64,000 nt of DNA, taken from an uncultured Collinsella sp. (GTDB lineage: Bacteria; Actinomycetota; Coriobacteriia; Coriobacteriales; Coriobacteriaceae). How positions within the stretch are numbered: the stretch's first letter is position 1; every line of letters begins with the position of its first letter. Where the stretch lies: contig CALBOJ010000075.1 of NCBI GenBank assembly GCA_937896835.1, positions 12,370 to 76,369 of the forward strand, written 5' to 3'. Below the pieces are notes generated by a model. It searched no databases. It saw only the letters and a program-made list of their open reading frames with translations, and was not told the origin of the DNA. Below are positions 24,959 through 33,036 of the stretch, one piece after another. The position numbers and the translations under genes are program-made.

Positions 24959-26533
24959 TTAGGCGCCGTAGGGGTTGCGGTCGCGCTCGATGCGCTGGCG
25001 GATGTGGGCGTACTCGATTATCAGCAGCACCAGGAGTAGGGCCATGATGGCTAGGTAGCTCACCACGGCGCCCATCAGACCCAGCAGCTTAATCAGGATC
25101 ACCGGCAGCACTACGCTTACGGCGAAGCAGATCAGGTAGATTTTGGTGACGTCGCCGGCATGGCGCAGCACCGTGATGATGGCGTAGATAAAGTCGATGG
25201 CCGCGGTGACGCCGCCGGCGACAACCATCAGCAGTGCCAGCGTACGGTAGCGTTCAAAGCTGAGGCCGTACATAAAGCTCATGAGGGGAATACCGGGACC
25301 TGCCATAAATGCGGCGCACACGCTGGTGATGACCACGATCAGTGCCATAACGGCAACAATAATCAGGTCAAAGCGGCGACGCTTGCGCGGATTCGTCCAA
25401 ATGCTCGACAGACGCAGAAGCTGCGGTTTATAGACAAATCCGATGCTCAACAAAATGGCCTGCGCTGGAAAGAACAGGGCATTAAAGTACAGCTGATACT
25501 TGTAGGCCAGCGTGCCTTCCATCACGAACTTGGGCATGCTCTCGATTAGGTTGAACAGGAGCAGCGCGCCAAAAAGCGGGGCGCACTGGATAAACAGGTG
25601 ACCGACCTCGCGCAGGCTCACGCGGCGCGATTTTTCGGTTTCGAGCAGGGCGAGCGGCGCGGTGACCAGCACGAGCGAGGCGATCGCGGTAACACCCATG
25701 GCCATGGCGGCGATGGGCATGCTGCGCGTGAGGAACAGTGCCACGCTAAAGACCGCGATGACGCCGACGGATCGTAGCGTTTGGCTCATGCCGGCCAGGT
25801 AGAGTTTGTCGGCCTGCTGCAGGCGGCCCTCGTACACGTCGGCAATGCCGTCGATCACCTTATACAGGTAGACGCCCAGGCCGATTGTGGCCATCTGCGC
25901 ATCGTAGCCGCGGGCGCTGCTGTATACCAGGCCGCATGCCAGCGCGAGCGCTCCGCAGATCCAGCGGTTGAGCTGGTAAGAGGCAAAGGACGTCTTTTCG
26001 TCGATGTCCGAGACCTGGAAATTGCGCACGCCGTAGTTGCACGCGATCATGATGAGCGTGCCGGTGACAAAGGCGATGGAGAATTTGCCAGCCTCCTCGG
26101 CGCCCACGAGCTGTGTGGACACGATGGTGAGCAACGGAAACGCCATGCCCCACACGGCGGTGCCCAGGGTATTCCAAAGGTAGTCGCGACGGGTGGCGTG
26201 ATCTTCGTACTCGGCTTCTTGCGTGGAGAAGCCGCCGCCGTAGACGGCTCCGAGCAGGCGGTTCCACCAGGCATTGACCATGCGGTGGATGGGGCCGGGC
26301 TGGCGATCGCGCTCGCGGCGACGGCGTGTGACCTGGCTGCTGTCGGGACCGCCGGCGTTACGCTGGCTTAGCTCTTGGATTCGTGCGAGCTCCTCGGCGG
26401 TGTGCGATGCGGGGAACAGGCCGTTCTCGATGCGTCCGCCCTGCCCGTGCGCCCCGTCCGATACGGTGGGGTCGGCGACGCCATTGCGGCGGGCGATGGC
26501 GCGGCGAATGCTATCGATGGGCGTGATGCTCAA
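24959..26533 (-). CDS. polysaccharide flippase (MOP/Wzx-type membrane protein)
   Basis: 524 residues if started at TTG 26533 (then S-I-T-P-I-D-S-I-R-R), which has AAAGGA seven bases upstream. The open frame goes further up but that part is low-quality and crosses repeats. About 110 residues of a charged cytoplasmic N-terminus are followed by 12 to 14 membrane helices from 'RDYLWNTLGTAVWGMAFPLL' on. The layout fits the oligosaccharide flippases (Wzx, RfbX) of the MOP superfamily, which move lipid-linked sugar units across the membrane. The long N-terminus is unusual. No glycosyltransferase genes adjoin it, so the substrate is unknown. Confidence 0.8.
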   Translation of the reverse strand: MSITPIDSIRRAIARRNGVADPTVSDGAHGQGGRIENGLFPASHTAEELARIQELSQRNAGGPDSSQVTRRRRERDRQPGPIHRMVNAWWNRLLGAVYGGGFSTQEAEYEDHATRRDYLWNTLGTAVWGMAFPLLTIVSTQLVGAEEAGKFSIAFVTGTLIMIACNYGVRNFQVSDIDEKTSFASYQLNRWICGALALACGLVYSSARGYDAQMATIGLGVYLYKVIDGIADVYEGRLQQADKLYLAGMSQTLRSVGVIAVFSVALFLTRSMPIAAMAMGVTAIASLVLVTAPLALLETEKSRRVSLREVGHLFIQCAPLFGALLLFNLIESMPKFVMEGTLAYKYQLYFNALFFPAQAILLSIGFVYKPQLLRLSSIWTNPRKRRRFDLIIVAVMALIVVITSVCAAFMAGPGIPLMSFMYGLSFERYRTLALLMVVAGGVTAAIDFIYAIITVLRHAGDVTKIYLICFAVSVVLPVILIKLLGLMGAVVSYLAIMALLLVLLIIEYAHIRQRIERDRNPYGA

Positions 26534-26635
26534 AGCGGAGTCCTTTCTATTGCTGCGCTCTAGTATAGACGCGACGGTGTTCGTTCGTGTTTTTGAACAG
26601 GTTGTTCGATAATTTCGGCGGCGCCATTCAGTAGA

Positions 26636-26746
26636 CGGCATTTGGGGACGTTCCTTATGTGCCGGCACTTTGGGAACGTCCCTAAGTGCCGGCATCCGGG
26701 GTCGCTCCTTGGTTGTTGCCTGTTCAAGAGTGTCCCTAACGACTAG
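26636..26746. repeat. intergenic repeat cluster (GGCACTT..GGGACGTTCC..GTGCCGGCA family)
   Basis: Two tandem, opposed copies of a 31-bp unit (26636-26666 and 26664-26694) with ends GGCA and TGCCGGCA, then a shorter element AAGAGTGTCCCTAACGACTA (26728-26745). The same units recur at 39395-39432 and 46031-46078. They lie in the 350-base gap before pckA. No gene is seen in this gap. Confidence 0.6.
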
Positions 26747-26885
26747 GCCGCTTGCGTGCGATTTTTGACCGTTGGGCGGGCGCTTCGCCGTTGCCGCAAA
26801 AACGTTTTTGCATATCGGGTACAACGGGCTTTACGTGAGTAAAGTGCGCGCCTCGTCCACGTGTCGCGCTTTTAAAGGAGGCCCC

Positions 26886-28556
26886 ATGCCAGGTATTACC
26901 CCTGCAGAAGTTCTGTCCAACTTTGGCATTACGCTGGTCGAAGATCCTGCCGAGAACCAGCCCCGCCTGCTGGTCGACCTGCCGGCAGCCGAGCTCGTCG
27001 AGCACGCCATCCGTCGCAACGAAGGTCGTATGGCCTCCAACGGCGCGCTGGTGATCGAGACGGGGGAGCGCACTGGCCGCTCGCCTAATGACCGCTTTAT
27101 CGTTGACACCCCCGATGTTCACGACAAGATTGCCTGGGGTGCCGTCAACCGCCCGCTGTCTGTCGAGAGCTACGAGGCCATCAAGGCCGGCATCGTCGAC
27201 TATCTCAACGAGCGCGACGTGTTCGTCACTCGCGGTATGGCCGGTGCCGACCGCAACCATACGCGTCGTCTGCTTGTCGCCTGCGAGCGTGCCAGCCAGG
27301 CGCTCTTTATTAAGCAGATGCTCGCCCGCCCGCTTGCCCGTGAAATCGCACGCACCGGCGAGCCGGACTTCTGTGTGCTCGCCGCGCCGGGCTACCAGTG
27401 CGATCCCGCCATCAAGGGCCTCAACTCCAGCGCCGCCGTGGTCATTAACTTCCAGGAGCGCGTGATTCTGGTCGCCGGCACCGGCTACTCCGGCGAGATC
27501 AAAAAGTCCATTTTCAGCGTCATGAATTACCTGCTGCCCGTCGAGGACGACGTGCTGCCCATGCACTGCTCGGCCAGTATGGATCCCGTCACGCACGAGA
27601 CCGCCGTGTTCTTTGGCCTGTCCGGCACCGGCAAGACCACGCTTTCGGCCAATCCCACGCGCCTGCTGATCGGCGACGACGAGCACGGCTGGTCTGACAT
27701 GGGCATCTTTAACATCGAGGGTGGCTGCTACGCCAAATGCGAGGGCCTGGACGCCTTCCACGAGCCCGAGATCTTCAACGCTGTCCGCTTTGGCGCGATC
27801 TGCGAAAACGTGGTGCTCGACGAGAACCGCAAGCCCAACTACGACGACATCTCGATCACGCACAACACGCGCGTGGCATACCCTGTGGAGCACATTCCCA
27901 ACGCGTGGACCAAGGGCATGGGCACCACTCCAAGCGTCGTGCTGTTCCTGACCTGCGATGCCTTTGGCGTGCTGCCGCCCATCTCACGCCTGACGGCCGA
28001 TGCCGCCATGTACCACTTCGTGACGGGCTTTACGGCCAAGATCCCCGGCACCGAGGTCGGCGTCACCGAGCCCACGCCCACGTTCTCTTCGCTGTTTGGC
28101 GAGCCGTTTATGCCGCTCGACCCCATGGTCTATGCCAAGATGCTCGGTGAGCGCATCGCCGACGGCCGCACGCGTGTGTACCTGGTCAACACCGGCTGGA
28201 TCGGCGGCGGCTACGGCGTGGGCCATCGCATCGAGCTTGCCTACACGCGCGCCCTGGTGGCCCGCGCCCTCGACGGTACCATCGAGGACAGCGAATTCGT
28301 GCATGACGATATCTTTAACGTCGACATTCCCACCACGTGCCACGGCGTGCCCGACGGCATCCTGGTGCCGCGCCAGTACTGGCAGAGCACCGCGCGCTAC
28401 GACGAGGCGGCGCACAACTTGGCCGTGATGTTCGAGGAGAACTTCGAGAAGAAGTACTCGCACCTGCCCGAGTCCGTAAAGGCCGCCGGTCCGCACGCTC
28501 AGGTGCACGCCGACGCCCGTCATCGCGGCCGCGGCCTGCTGGGACTCCGACACTAG
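26886..28556 (+). CDS. pckA: phosphoenolpyruvate carboxykinase (ATP)
   Basis: 556 residues from ATG 26886 (MPGITPAEVL), with AAAGGAGG five bases upstream; the longer open frame upstream is not coding. It converts oxaloacetate and ATP to PEP, CO2 and ADP, or runs in reverse in anaerobes that fix CO2 on PEP during succinate formation. The kinase P-loop is G244-L-S-G-T-G-K-T251, followed by the kinase-2 region 'LLIGDDEHGW'. 'RTGRSPNDRFIV' (substrate arginine) and 'ERVILVAGTGYSGE' (metal and catalytic Lys region) are in place. Length is slightly over the usual 530-540. Monocistronic; a repeat lies after it. Confidence 0.97.
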   Translation: MPGITPAEVLSNFGITLVEDPAENQPRLLVDLPAAELVEHAIRRNEGRMASNGALVIETGERTGRSPNDRFIVDTPDVHDKIAWGAVNRPLSVESYEAIKAGIVDYLNERDVFVTRGMAGADRNHTRRLLVACERASQALFIKQMLARPLAREIARTGEPDFCVLAAPGYQCDPAIKGLNSSAAVVINFQERVILVAGTGYSGEIKKSIFSVMNYLLPVEDDVLPMHCSASMDPVTHETAVFFGLSGTGKTTLSANPTRLLIGDDEHGWSDMGIFNIEGGCYAKCEGLDAFHEPEIFNAVRFGAICENVVLDENRKPNYDDISITHNTRVAYPVEHIPNAWTKGMGTTPSVVLFLTCDAFGVLPPISRLTADAAMYHFVTGFTAKIPGTEVGVTEPTPTFSSLFGEPFMPLDPMVYAKMLGERIADGRTRVYLVNTGWIGGGYGVGHRIELAYTRALVARALDGTIEDSEFVHDDIFNVDIPTTCHGVPDGILVPRQYWQSTARYDEAAHNLAVMFEENFEKKYSHLPESVKAAGPHAQVHADARHRGRGLLGLRH

Positions 28557-28571
28557 CGTTGCTTCAGACCC

Positions 28572-28612
28572 AAAACCACCATAAAGGGGACAGGCACCTT
28601 TGTGGTGGTTTT
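28572..28612. repeat. palindromic repeat, copy 1 (AAAACCACCACAAAG family)
   Basis: AAAACCACC..AAAG / CTTTGTGGTGGTTTT arms with a GGGACAGGCACC centre; this copy is inverted relative to copies 2, 4, 5 and 6. It lies 16 bases after pckA and could also act as a terminator (ends in TTTTA). Confidence 0.8.
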
Positions 28613-28633
28613 ACTCGCGCGGATGACTCGGGT

Positions 28634-28757
28634 TACAATACGCCTGACATATTGCCCCCTTCTCCGGATGGGGGCAGCGTAAGCGCTCTTGTGGCGGCAC
28701 CGTAGGACTTTGAAGGTGGCCGTCGTAAGGGCGCTTTTTGTTTAGGCGCCCTCGCTC
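28634..28757 (+). promoter_or_regulatory. structured leader with attenuator-like terminator before the B3/4 gene
   Basis: A -10-like TACAAT (28634-28639) is followed by a CCCCC/GGGGG hairpin (28653-28675), then a long imperfect stem from AGCGCTCTT (28681) to AAGGGCGCT (28736) ending in TTTTTGTTT. A second small GCGCCC/GGGCGC hairpin precedes the ribosome site. A terminator inside a 5' leader suggests control by attenuation. I could not match it to a known riboswitch class. Confidence 0.5.
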
Positions 28758-28783
28758 GGGCGCGCACGATGAAGGGAGAGCGC

Positions 28784-29503
28784 ATGAAGAGCTTTATTGC
28801 CGAGGATTCGTTTTGGGAGCTATTTCCGCAGGCGGCTGTCGGTGTTGTGGTCGTAAAGGGCATGAAGCCCGCGGCTCAGATTCCTCAAGAGGACGTGGAT
28901 GCGATTGCGGCGTTGCTCGACCGCGCCAATATCGACGCGGAGCGTCATCTGACCAGCGATACTATCAGCGAGAACGCACCGGTCAAGGCATGGCGCGAGG
29001 CTTATCGGCTGTTCAAGACCAAAAAGGGCGCGCGTTGCTCAATTGAGAACCTGCTCAAGCGCGTGCTCAAGGGCAAACCGGTGGGCCACATTACGCCCGC
29101 GGTGGACATCTACAACACGGTGTCGCTGACCTACGCGCTGCCCGTTGGCGGCGAGGACCTGCATACGATTGAGGGGGATCTTCGCTTGAAGGTGACTGAC
29201 GGCGGCGATGCGTTCCTGCCACTTGGCGAGGAAACGGATGACCCGACGCTGCCCGGCGAGCTCGCCTACATCGATGATGCGGGCGCCGTATGCCGCTGCT
29301 GGAACTGGCGCGATGGCGTTCGCACGGCGCTGTCCGACGATTCGGCCGATGCATTCCTGGCGATTGAGTGCGTGGAGCCCGAGCGGATGGGGGATTGCCA
29401 GGCTGCCGTTGATCGTCTCGCCGAGTTGCTCGAGCGCTATCTGGGAGCGACGGTTGTCGTTAAGACGCTTGTGACCCGCGACAATCCCTGCGTGGAACTG
29501 TAA
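28784..29503 (+). CDS. B3/B4 tRNA-binding domain protein
   Basis: 239 residues from ATG 28784, after AAGGGAG. The whole protein is the B3/B4 domain found as the editing module of bacterial phenylalanyl-tRNA synthetase beta chains: 'VKAWREAYRLFKTKKGARCSIENLL' (split here by family landmarks WREAYR and SIE-L), then 'PAVDIYNTVSLTYALPVGGED' positions and 'ECVEPERMGD'. Free-standing proteins of this type are thought to bind or edit mischarged tRNA or amino acids; the exact substrate is not known. It stands alone behind an attenuator-like leader. Confidence 0.85.
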   Translation: MKSFIAEDSFWELFPQAAVGVVVVKGMKPAAQIPQEDVDAIAALLDRANIDAERHLTSDTISENAPVKAWREAYRLFKTKKGARCSIENLLKRVLKGKPVGHITPAVDIYNTVSLTYALPVGGEDLHTIEGDLRLKVTDGGDAFLPLGEETDDPTLPGELAYIDDAGAVCRCWNWRDGVRTALSDDSADAFLAIECVEPERMGDCQAAVDRLAELLERYLGATVVVKTLVTRDNPCVEL

Positions 29504-29531
29504 CGACGCCTGCGGATCATGTTCGCCGGTC

Positions 29532-29573
29532 AAAACCACCACAAAGGTGCCTGTCCCCTTTGTGGTGGTTTTT
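29532..29573. repeat. palindromic repeat, copy 2
   Basis: AAAACCACCACAAAG..GTGCCTGTCCCC..TTTGTGGTGGTTTTT, 28 bases after the B3/4 stop codon. The long stem and final T-run would also terminate transcription. Confidence 0.85.
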
Positions 29574-29676
29574 ATGTTGATGGGTTAACAAATGGGATAT
29601 TTGGGTATGGGTGTTGCCTCGTGCGGCTAAGATGTTTACCCGTTAGCATCATGTAAGCGAAAGGCGGTCGTCTCCC

Positions 29677-30126
29677 ATGCAGCAGAACGACGAGACACGT
29701 TTCGAGGACTTTGTCGGACTGATCAGCGGGCTCTACAAGGAGATCCAGCGCATTAAGACATCCGAGGGCGCAAGGCTGGGCCTCAAGGGCTCCGACGTTA
29801 TGTGCCTGTACTATCTTGAGCGCAGCAAGGACGGCCTGACTGGCGCTGACCTGGCTCGCATGGCAGGCGTGACCCGTGCCGCCGTCTCGCGCACGCTCGC
29901 GCATCTGGAGGAGGGCGGCTACGTCGAGGTCGATGATTCGGGCGACGCCGCCGTTAAGTATCGTGCTCCGGTGCGCCTGACCGCTCTGGGCGGCGAGAGC
30001 ATGAGCGAGGCGGACCGCATCATTCGCGAGGTGCTCGACACCACCGGTAAGGCTATGGGTGTGGAGCAGCGCGAGCAGATGTATGCGTCGCTGCGTACGA
30101 TTCTCAACACCCTGCGTGAGATCTAA
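29677..30126 (+). CDS. MarR-family transcriptional regulator
   Basis: 149 residues with GAAAGGCGG upstream of ATG 29677. The winged helix-turn-helix is clear: 'LKGSDVMCLYYLERSKDG', 'LTGADLARMAGVTRAAVSRT' (recognition helix) and 'LEEGGYVEVDD' (wing). Helical dimerisation segments lie at both ends. MarR proteins usually repress nearby genes in response to a phenolic or oxidant ligand. It is followed in the same direction by the DegV gene 119 bases away, but no drug exporter adjoins, so the target is unknown. Confidence 0.9.
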   Translation: MQQNDETRFEDFVGLISGLYKEIQRIKTSEGARLGLKGSDVMCLYYLERSKDGLTGADLARMAGVTRAAVSRTLAHLEEGGYVEVDDSGDAAVKYRAPVRLTALGGESMSEADRIIREVLDTTGKAMGVEQREQMYASLRTILNTLREI

Positions 30127-30245
30127 GGCCGCCAAGGCATTTGCTTCCCATTAAAAACTGCATAGTCCCGTTTGAGCGCGTATGCCGTGCCGGGGCATTG
30201 CTGTCAAAATTCCCCGCGCGGGACCTGCGCAAGAAAGGATTCGTT

Positions 30246-31100
30246 ATGTCCGTCCGCATTATTACCGATTCCGCAAGCGATATGTCGCCGGCGGAGCACC
30301 CCGCTCTGCGCGTTCTGCCGCTGTCCGTCACCTTTGGCACCGATGTGTATATGGATGGCGTCGACATCGATCACCAGCGCTTTTACGAGATGCTTGTGGA
30401 GCGCGATGAGCTGCCCAAGACCGGCCAGGTCAACCCGTACGCGTTTTCGCAGGCGATTGCCGAGGCGCGTGAGGCCGGCGATGAGGCTGTGATTATTACC
30501 GTGGGCGCTAAGCTTTCGGGCACCAATCAGAGTGCCCGCACCGCACTTGCCGAGGCGCCGGGCGGCGACATGTTCGTCGTGGACAGCAATAACGTGACCT
30601 TGGGCGAGCGCGTGCTGGTCGAGTATGCGCTGCGCCTGGTGGACGAGGGCCAGGGCGCGGCTCAGGTTGCGGCGGCTGTCGAGGCCGTGCGCGACCGCGT
30701 GGTCGTCATCGGCCTGCTCGAGACGTTGGAGTACCTGGTGCGCGGCGGTCGCCTGTCTGCTGCGGCCGGTGCCGTGGGTACGCTGCTCAACGTAAAGCCC
30801 GTGGTGGCTGCCGAGGACGGTCTGATCGTGCAGCTGGGCAAGGCGCGCGGTTCCAAGAACGGCCGTAACCTGCTCAACCAGAAGGTCGAAAAGGCGGGCG
30901 GCATCGACTTTTCCATGCCGCTGGCGCTCGGCTATACGGGCCTTTCGGATGCGGTGCTCAAGAAGTATATCGAGGACAGCGCGGCACTGTGGGCTGGCCA
31001 CACCGAGGGCGAACTGCCCGTTCACACCATCGGCGCCACCATCGGCACCCATGTAGGCCCCGGCGCCGTAGCCGTAGCCTTCTTCCAGCCCGTTAACTAG
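30246..31100 (+). CDS. DegV-family fatty-acid-binding protein
   Basis: 284 residues from ATG 30246, with AAAGGA six bases upstream. It opens 'MSVRIITDSASDMS' and carries the family's 'TGQVNPYAF', 'SGTNQSAR', 'LETLEYLVRGGRLSAAAG' and 'NVKPVV' landmarks. DegV (FakB-like) proteins bind a single fatty acid and pass it to the kinase FakA for phosphorylation and phospholipid synthesis. No fakA is next to it. Length is normal. Confidence 0.93.
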   Translation: MSVRIITDSASDMSPAEHPALRVLPLSVTFGTDVYMDGVDIDHQRFYEMLVERDELPKTGQVNPYAFSQAIAEAREAGDEAVIITVGAKLSGTNQSARTALAEAPGGDMFVVDSNNVTLGERVLVEYALRLVDEGQGAAQVAAAVEAVRDRVVVIGLLETLEYLVRGGRLSAAAGAVGTLLNVKPVVAAEDGLIVQLGKARGSKNGRNLLNQKVEKAGGIDFSMPLALGYTGLSDAVLKKYIEDSAALWAGHTEGELPVHTIGATIGTHVGPGAVAVAFFQPVN

Positions 31101-31110
31101 CCCACCTGCC

Positions 31111-31148
31111 AAAACCACCACAAAGGGCGGGCACCTTTGTGGTGGTTT
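31111..31148. repeat. palindromic repeat, copy 3
   Basis: AAAACCACCACAAAG / CTTTGTGGTGGTTT with a shortened GGCGGGCAC centre. It sits in the 77-base gap between the DegV and MGMT-like genes. Confidence 0.8.
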
Positions 31149-31177
31149 ATGCTATTCCGGGTGGAAGGGAGCGAGCA

Positions 31178-31498
31178 ATGGCGTCTGAGGGCTTTTTTGA
31201 TCGGGTGTACGAGGTGGTCGAGCAGATTCCCGAGGGGATGGTCGCCACCTACGGTCAGGTGGCGCTGCTTGCCGGTCGTCCACGAAGTGCGCGGTACGTG
31301 GGGTATGCCCTGCATGGCAATCCGCGCCCCGGCGAGATTCCCTGTCACCGCGTGGTGTTTGCCGATGGCCGCATATGCGATGGTTTTGCTTTTGGCGGTC
31401 CCGATGCTCAACGTGAGCTTTTGCTAGGGGAGGGTGTGGCGTTTAAGGACGACATGCACGTCGACTTGGTCGCCTGTCGCTGGCCTGCAGGGCTCTAG
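31178..31498 (+). CDS. MGMT-family DNA alkyltransferase (short form)
   Basis: 106 residues from ATG 31178, with AAGGGAG before it; the longer frame begins inside repeat copy 3. The methyl-acceptor motif P-C56-H-R-V is intact, so it may transfer alkyl groups from O6-alkylguanine to itself, unlike alkyltransferase-like (ATL) proteins in which this Cys is Trp. 'VYEVVEQIPEGMVATYGQVA' and 'RYVGYALHGNP' form the DNA-binding wing and Arg finger. It lacks the N-terminal domain of Ada/Ogt. Its size and missing N-domain resemble ATL proteins, so enzymatic activity is probable but not certain. Confidence 0.85.
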   Translation: MASEGFFDRVYEVVEQIPEGMVATYGQVALLAGRPRSARYVGYALHGNPRPGEIPCHRVVFADGRICDGFAFGGPDAQRELLLGEGVAFKDDMHVDLVACRWPAGL

Positions 31499-31514
31499 CG
31501 GCTCTGCCGTGGTT

Positions 31515-31553
31515 AAAACCACCACAAAGGTGCCTGTCCCCTTTGTGGTGGTT
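31515..31553. repeat. palindromic repeat, copy 4
   Basis: AAAACCACCACAAAG..GTGCCTGTCCCC..TTTGTGGTGGTT, 16 bases after the MGMT-like stop codon. The rest of this 327-base gap (31554-31825) holds only the hairpin at 31732. Confidence 0.85.
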
Positions 31554-31731
31554 CTAGTTTACCTGAGCTAACTTATGGAGAAGCTATGGGGGAACATATT
31601 GACGCTACAAAGTAAACCACGGTGAACTATATTGTTTTCAGCAACAGAGCAGGCAATAGGCGATGAAAAAGCCTGCCCTGTTGAGTTTGATTCGCATTCC
31701 TCCCCTCTGTGCGATTCAACGGTGTACTTCG

Positions 31732-31773
31732 GGAACAGGCCCGCTGGCAACTATCTGCCAGCGGGCCTGTTCC
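31732..31773 (-). terminator. strong stem-loop downstream of trpS
   Basis: A perfect 18-bp stem (GGAACAGGCCCGCTGGCA and its complement) with a six-base loop. It lies about 50 bases past the trpS stop on the minus strand. No long U-run follows on either strand, so it may protect the mRNA end rather than terminate. Confidence 0.6.
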
Positions 31774-31825
31774 TGTTTCGGTGAGGATTCAGCCTCACCG
31801 TCTATGTTGTGCGAAGGCGCTTTGC

Positions 31826-32875
31826 CTAGTACACCATGCCCATGGCGTCCTGAACCTCGGCCAGGGTCTGCTCGGCAATCTCGTTGGCGCGACGGTTGCC
31901 CTCGTGCAGCACGTCCTTCACATAGTCCAGATCGTTCTCATAGCGCTGACGACGCTCGCGGATCGGCGCGAAGTACTCGTTGACGGCCTCGGTCACGTAC
32001 TTCTTGAGCTGGCCGGAGCCGCCCATGCCAATCTCCTCGGCAATCTCGACCTCGGAACGGCCGGTGCAGATGGCGGCGGTTGAAAGCAGGCCGGACACGC
32101 CGGGGCGATTCTCGGGATCGAACGTGATCATGCGCTCGGAGTCGGTCTGGCTCTTCTTGATGCGCTTGGCCGTCTCCTCGGCGGTCATCGAGATGTTAAT
32201 GGCGTTGCCGTAGCTCTTGCTCATCTTGCGCCCGTCCAGGCCGGGCAGCAGCGGGGTCTCGGACAGCAGCGCGTCGACCTCGGGGAACACCTTGCCGTAA
32301 CGGTTGTTAAAGCGGCGGGCGATGGTGCGGGTGAGCTCGATGTGCGGCAGCTGGTCGCGACCGACGGGCACCACATTGCCCTTGCAGAACAGGATGTCGC
32401 AGGCCTGGTGCACCGGGTAGGTGAGCAGAAGGCCGGTGAGCTCGTGGCCCGAGGCCTCCATCTCGGCCTTGACCGTGGGGTTGCGCGCCAGCTCGGCCTC
32501 GGAGACCAGCGACAGGAACGGCAGCATGAGCTGGTTTGCGGCGGGTACGGCGGAGTGCGCGTAGATCATGGTCTTGTCGGGGTCGATGCCGCAGGCAAGG
32601 TAGTCCATGACCATGTTGTACACGTTGTCCTGGATGTGCTCGGTCGTATCGCGGTCAGTGATGACTTGGTAGTCGGCGATGAGCACGTTGGTCTTGGCGC
32701 CCATGTTCTGCAGCTCAACACGGCCCTTGAGGGTGCCGAAGTAGTGACCCAGGTGCAGACGGCCGGTGGGGCGGTCGCCGGTGAGCATGGTGAACTTCTC
32801 GGGCGTTTTGGCCAGGCCCTCGCGAATGGCGTTGCTCTTTTGCAGCGCGACTTCGTAGCTGTTCTCGTTTGGCAT
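31826..32875 (-). CDS. trpS: tryptophanyl-tRNA synthetase
   Basis: 349 residues from ATG 32875 (MPNENSYEVAL), with AGGAG five bases upstream; an earlier ATG at 32905 has no ribosome site. It charges tRNA-Trp. The class I signatures are present: HIGH-like 'PTGRLHLGHYFGTL' near residue 39 and 'GRKMSKSYGNAI' near residue 208. The tRNA-binding C-terminus is normal. Single gene, facing away from the transferase gene to the right. Confidence 0.96.
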   Translation of the reverse strand: MPNENSYEVALQKSNAIREGLAKTPEKFTMLTGDRPTGRLHLGHYFGTLKGRVELQNMGAKTNVLIADYQVITDRDTTEHIQDNVYNMVMDYLACGIDPDKTMIYAHSAVPAANQLMLPFLSLVSEAELARNPTVKAEMEASGHELTGLLLTYPVHQACDILFCKGNVVPVGRDQLPHIELTRTIARRFNNRYGKVFPEVDALLSETPLLPGLDGRKMSKSYGNAINISMTAEETAKRIKKSQTDSERMITFDPENRPGVSGLLSTAAICTGRSEVEIAEEIGMGGSGQLKKYVTEAVNEYFAPIRERRQRYENDLDYVKDVLHEGNRRANEIAEQTLAEVQDAMGMVY

Positions 32876-33036
32876 GATTGCTCCTAACGTATGTTCATGG
32901 GTCAAGATGATAACGCGTTTATTGGAGGGTCGGGGCGTAAGTACGCGAGGGGCGGGAGAGCGGCGGCATGTGCGATGGGCGCGGCGTGGCTGCGCGTTTG
33001 GCCGGCGGCGCCTGGGCGCATCCTCGGCAGCTTACC

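Noticed and set aside
28680..28740. T-box leader before the B3/4 gene, suggested by GGCGGCACCGT
   Set aside because: Only a partial match to the T-box consensus, and the leader from the likely promoter is too short for a Stem I and specifier loop.
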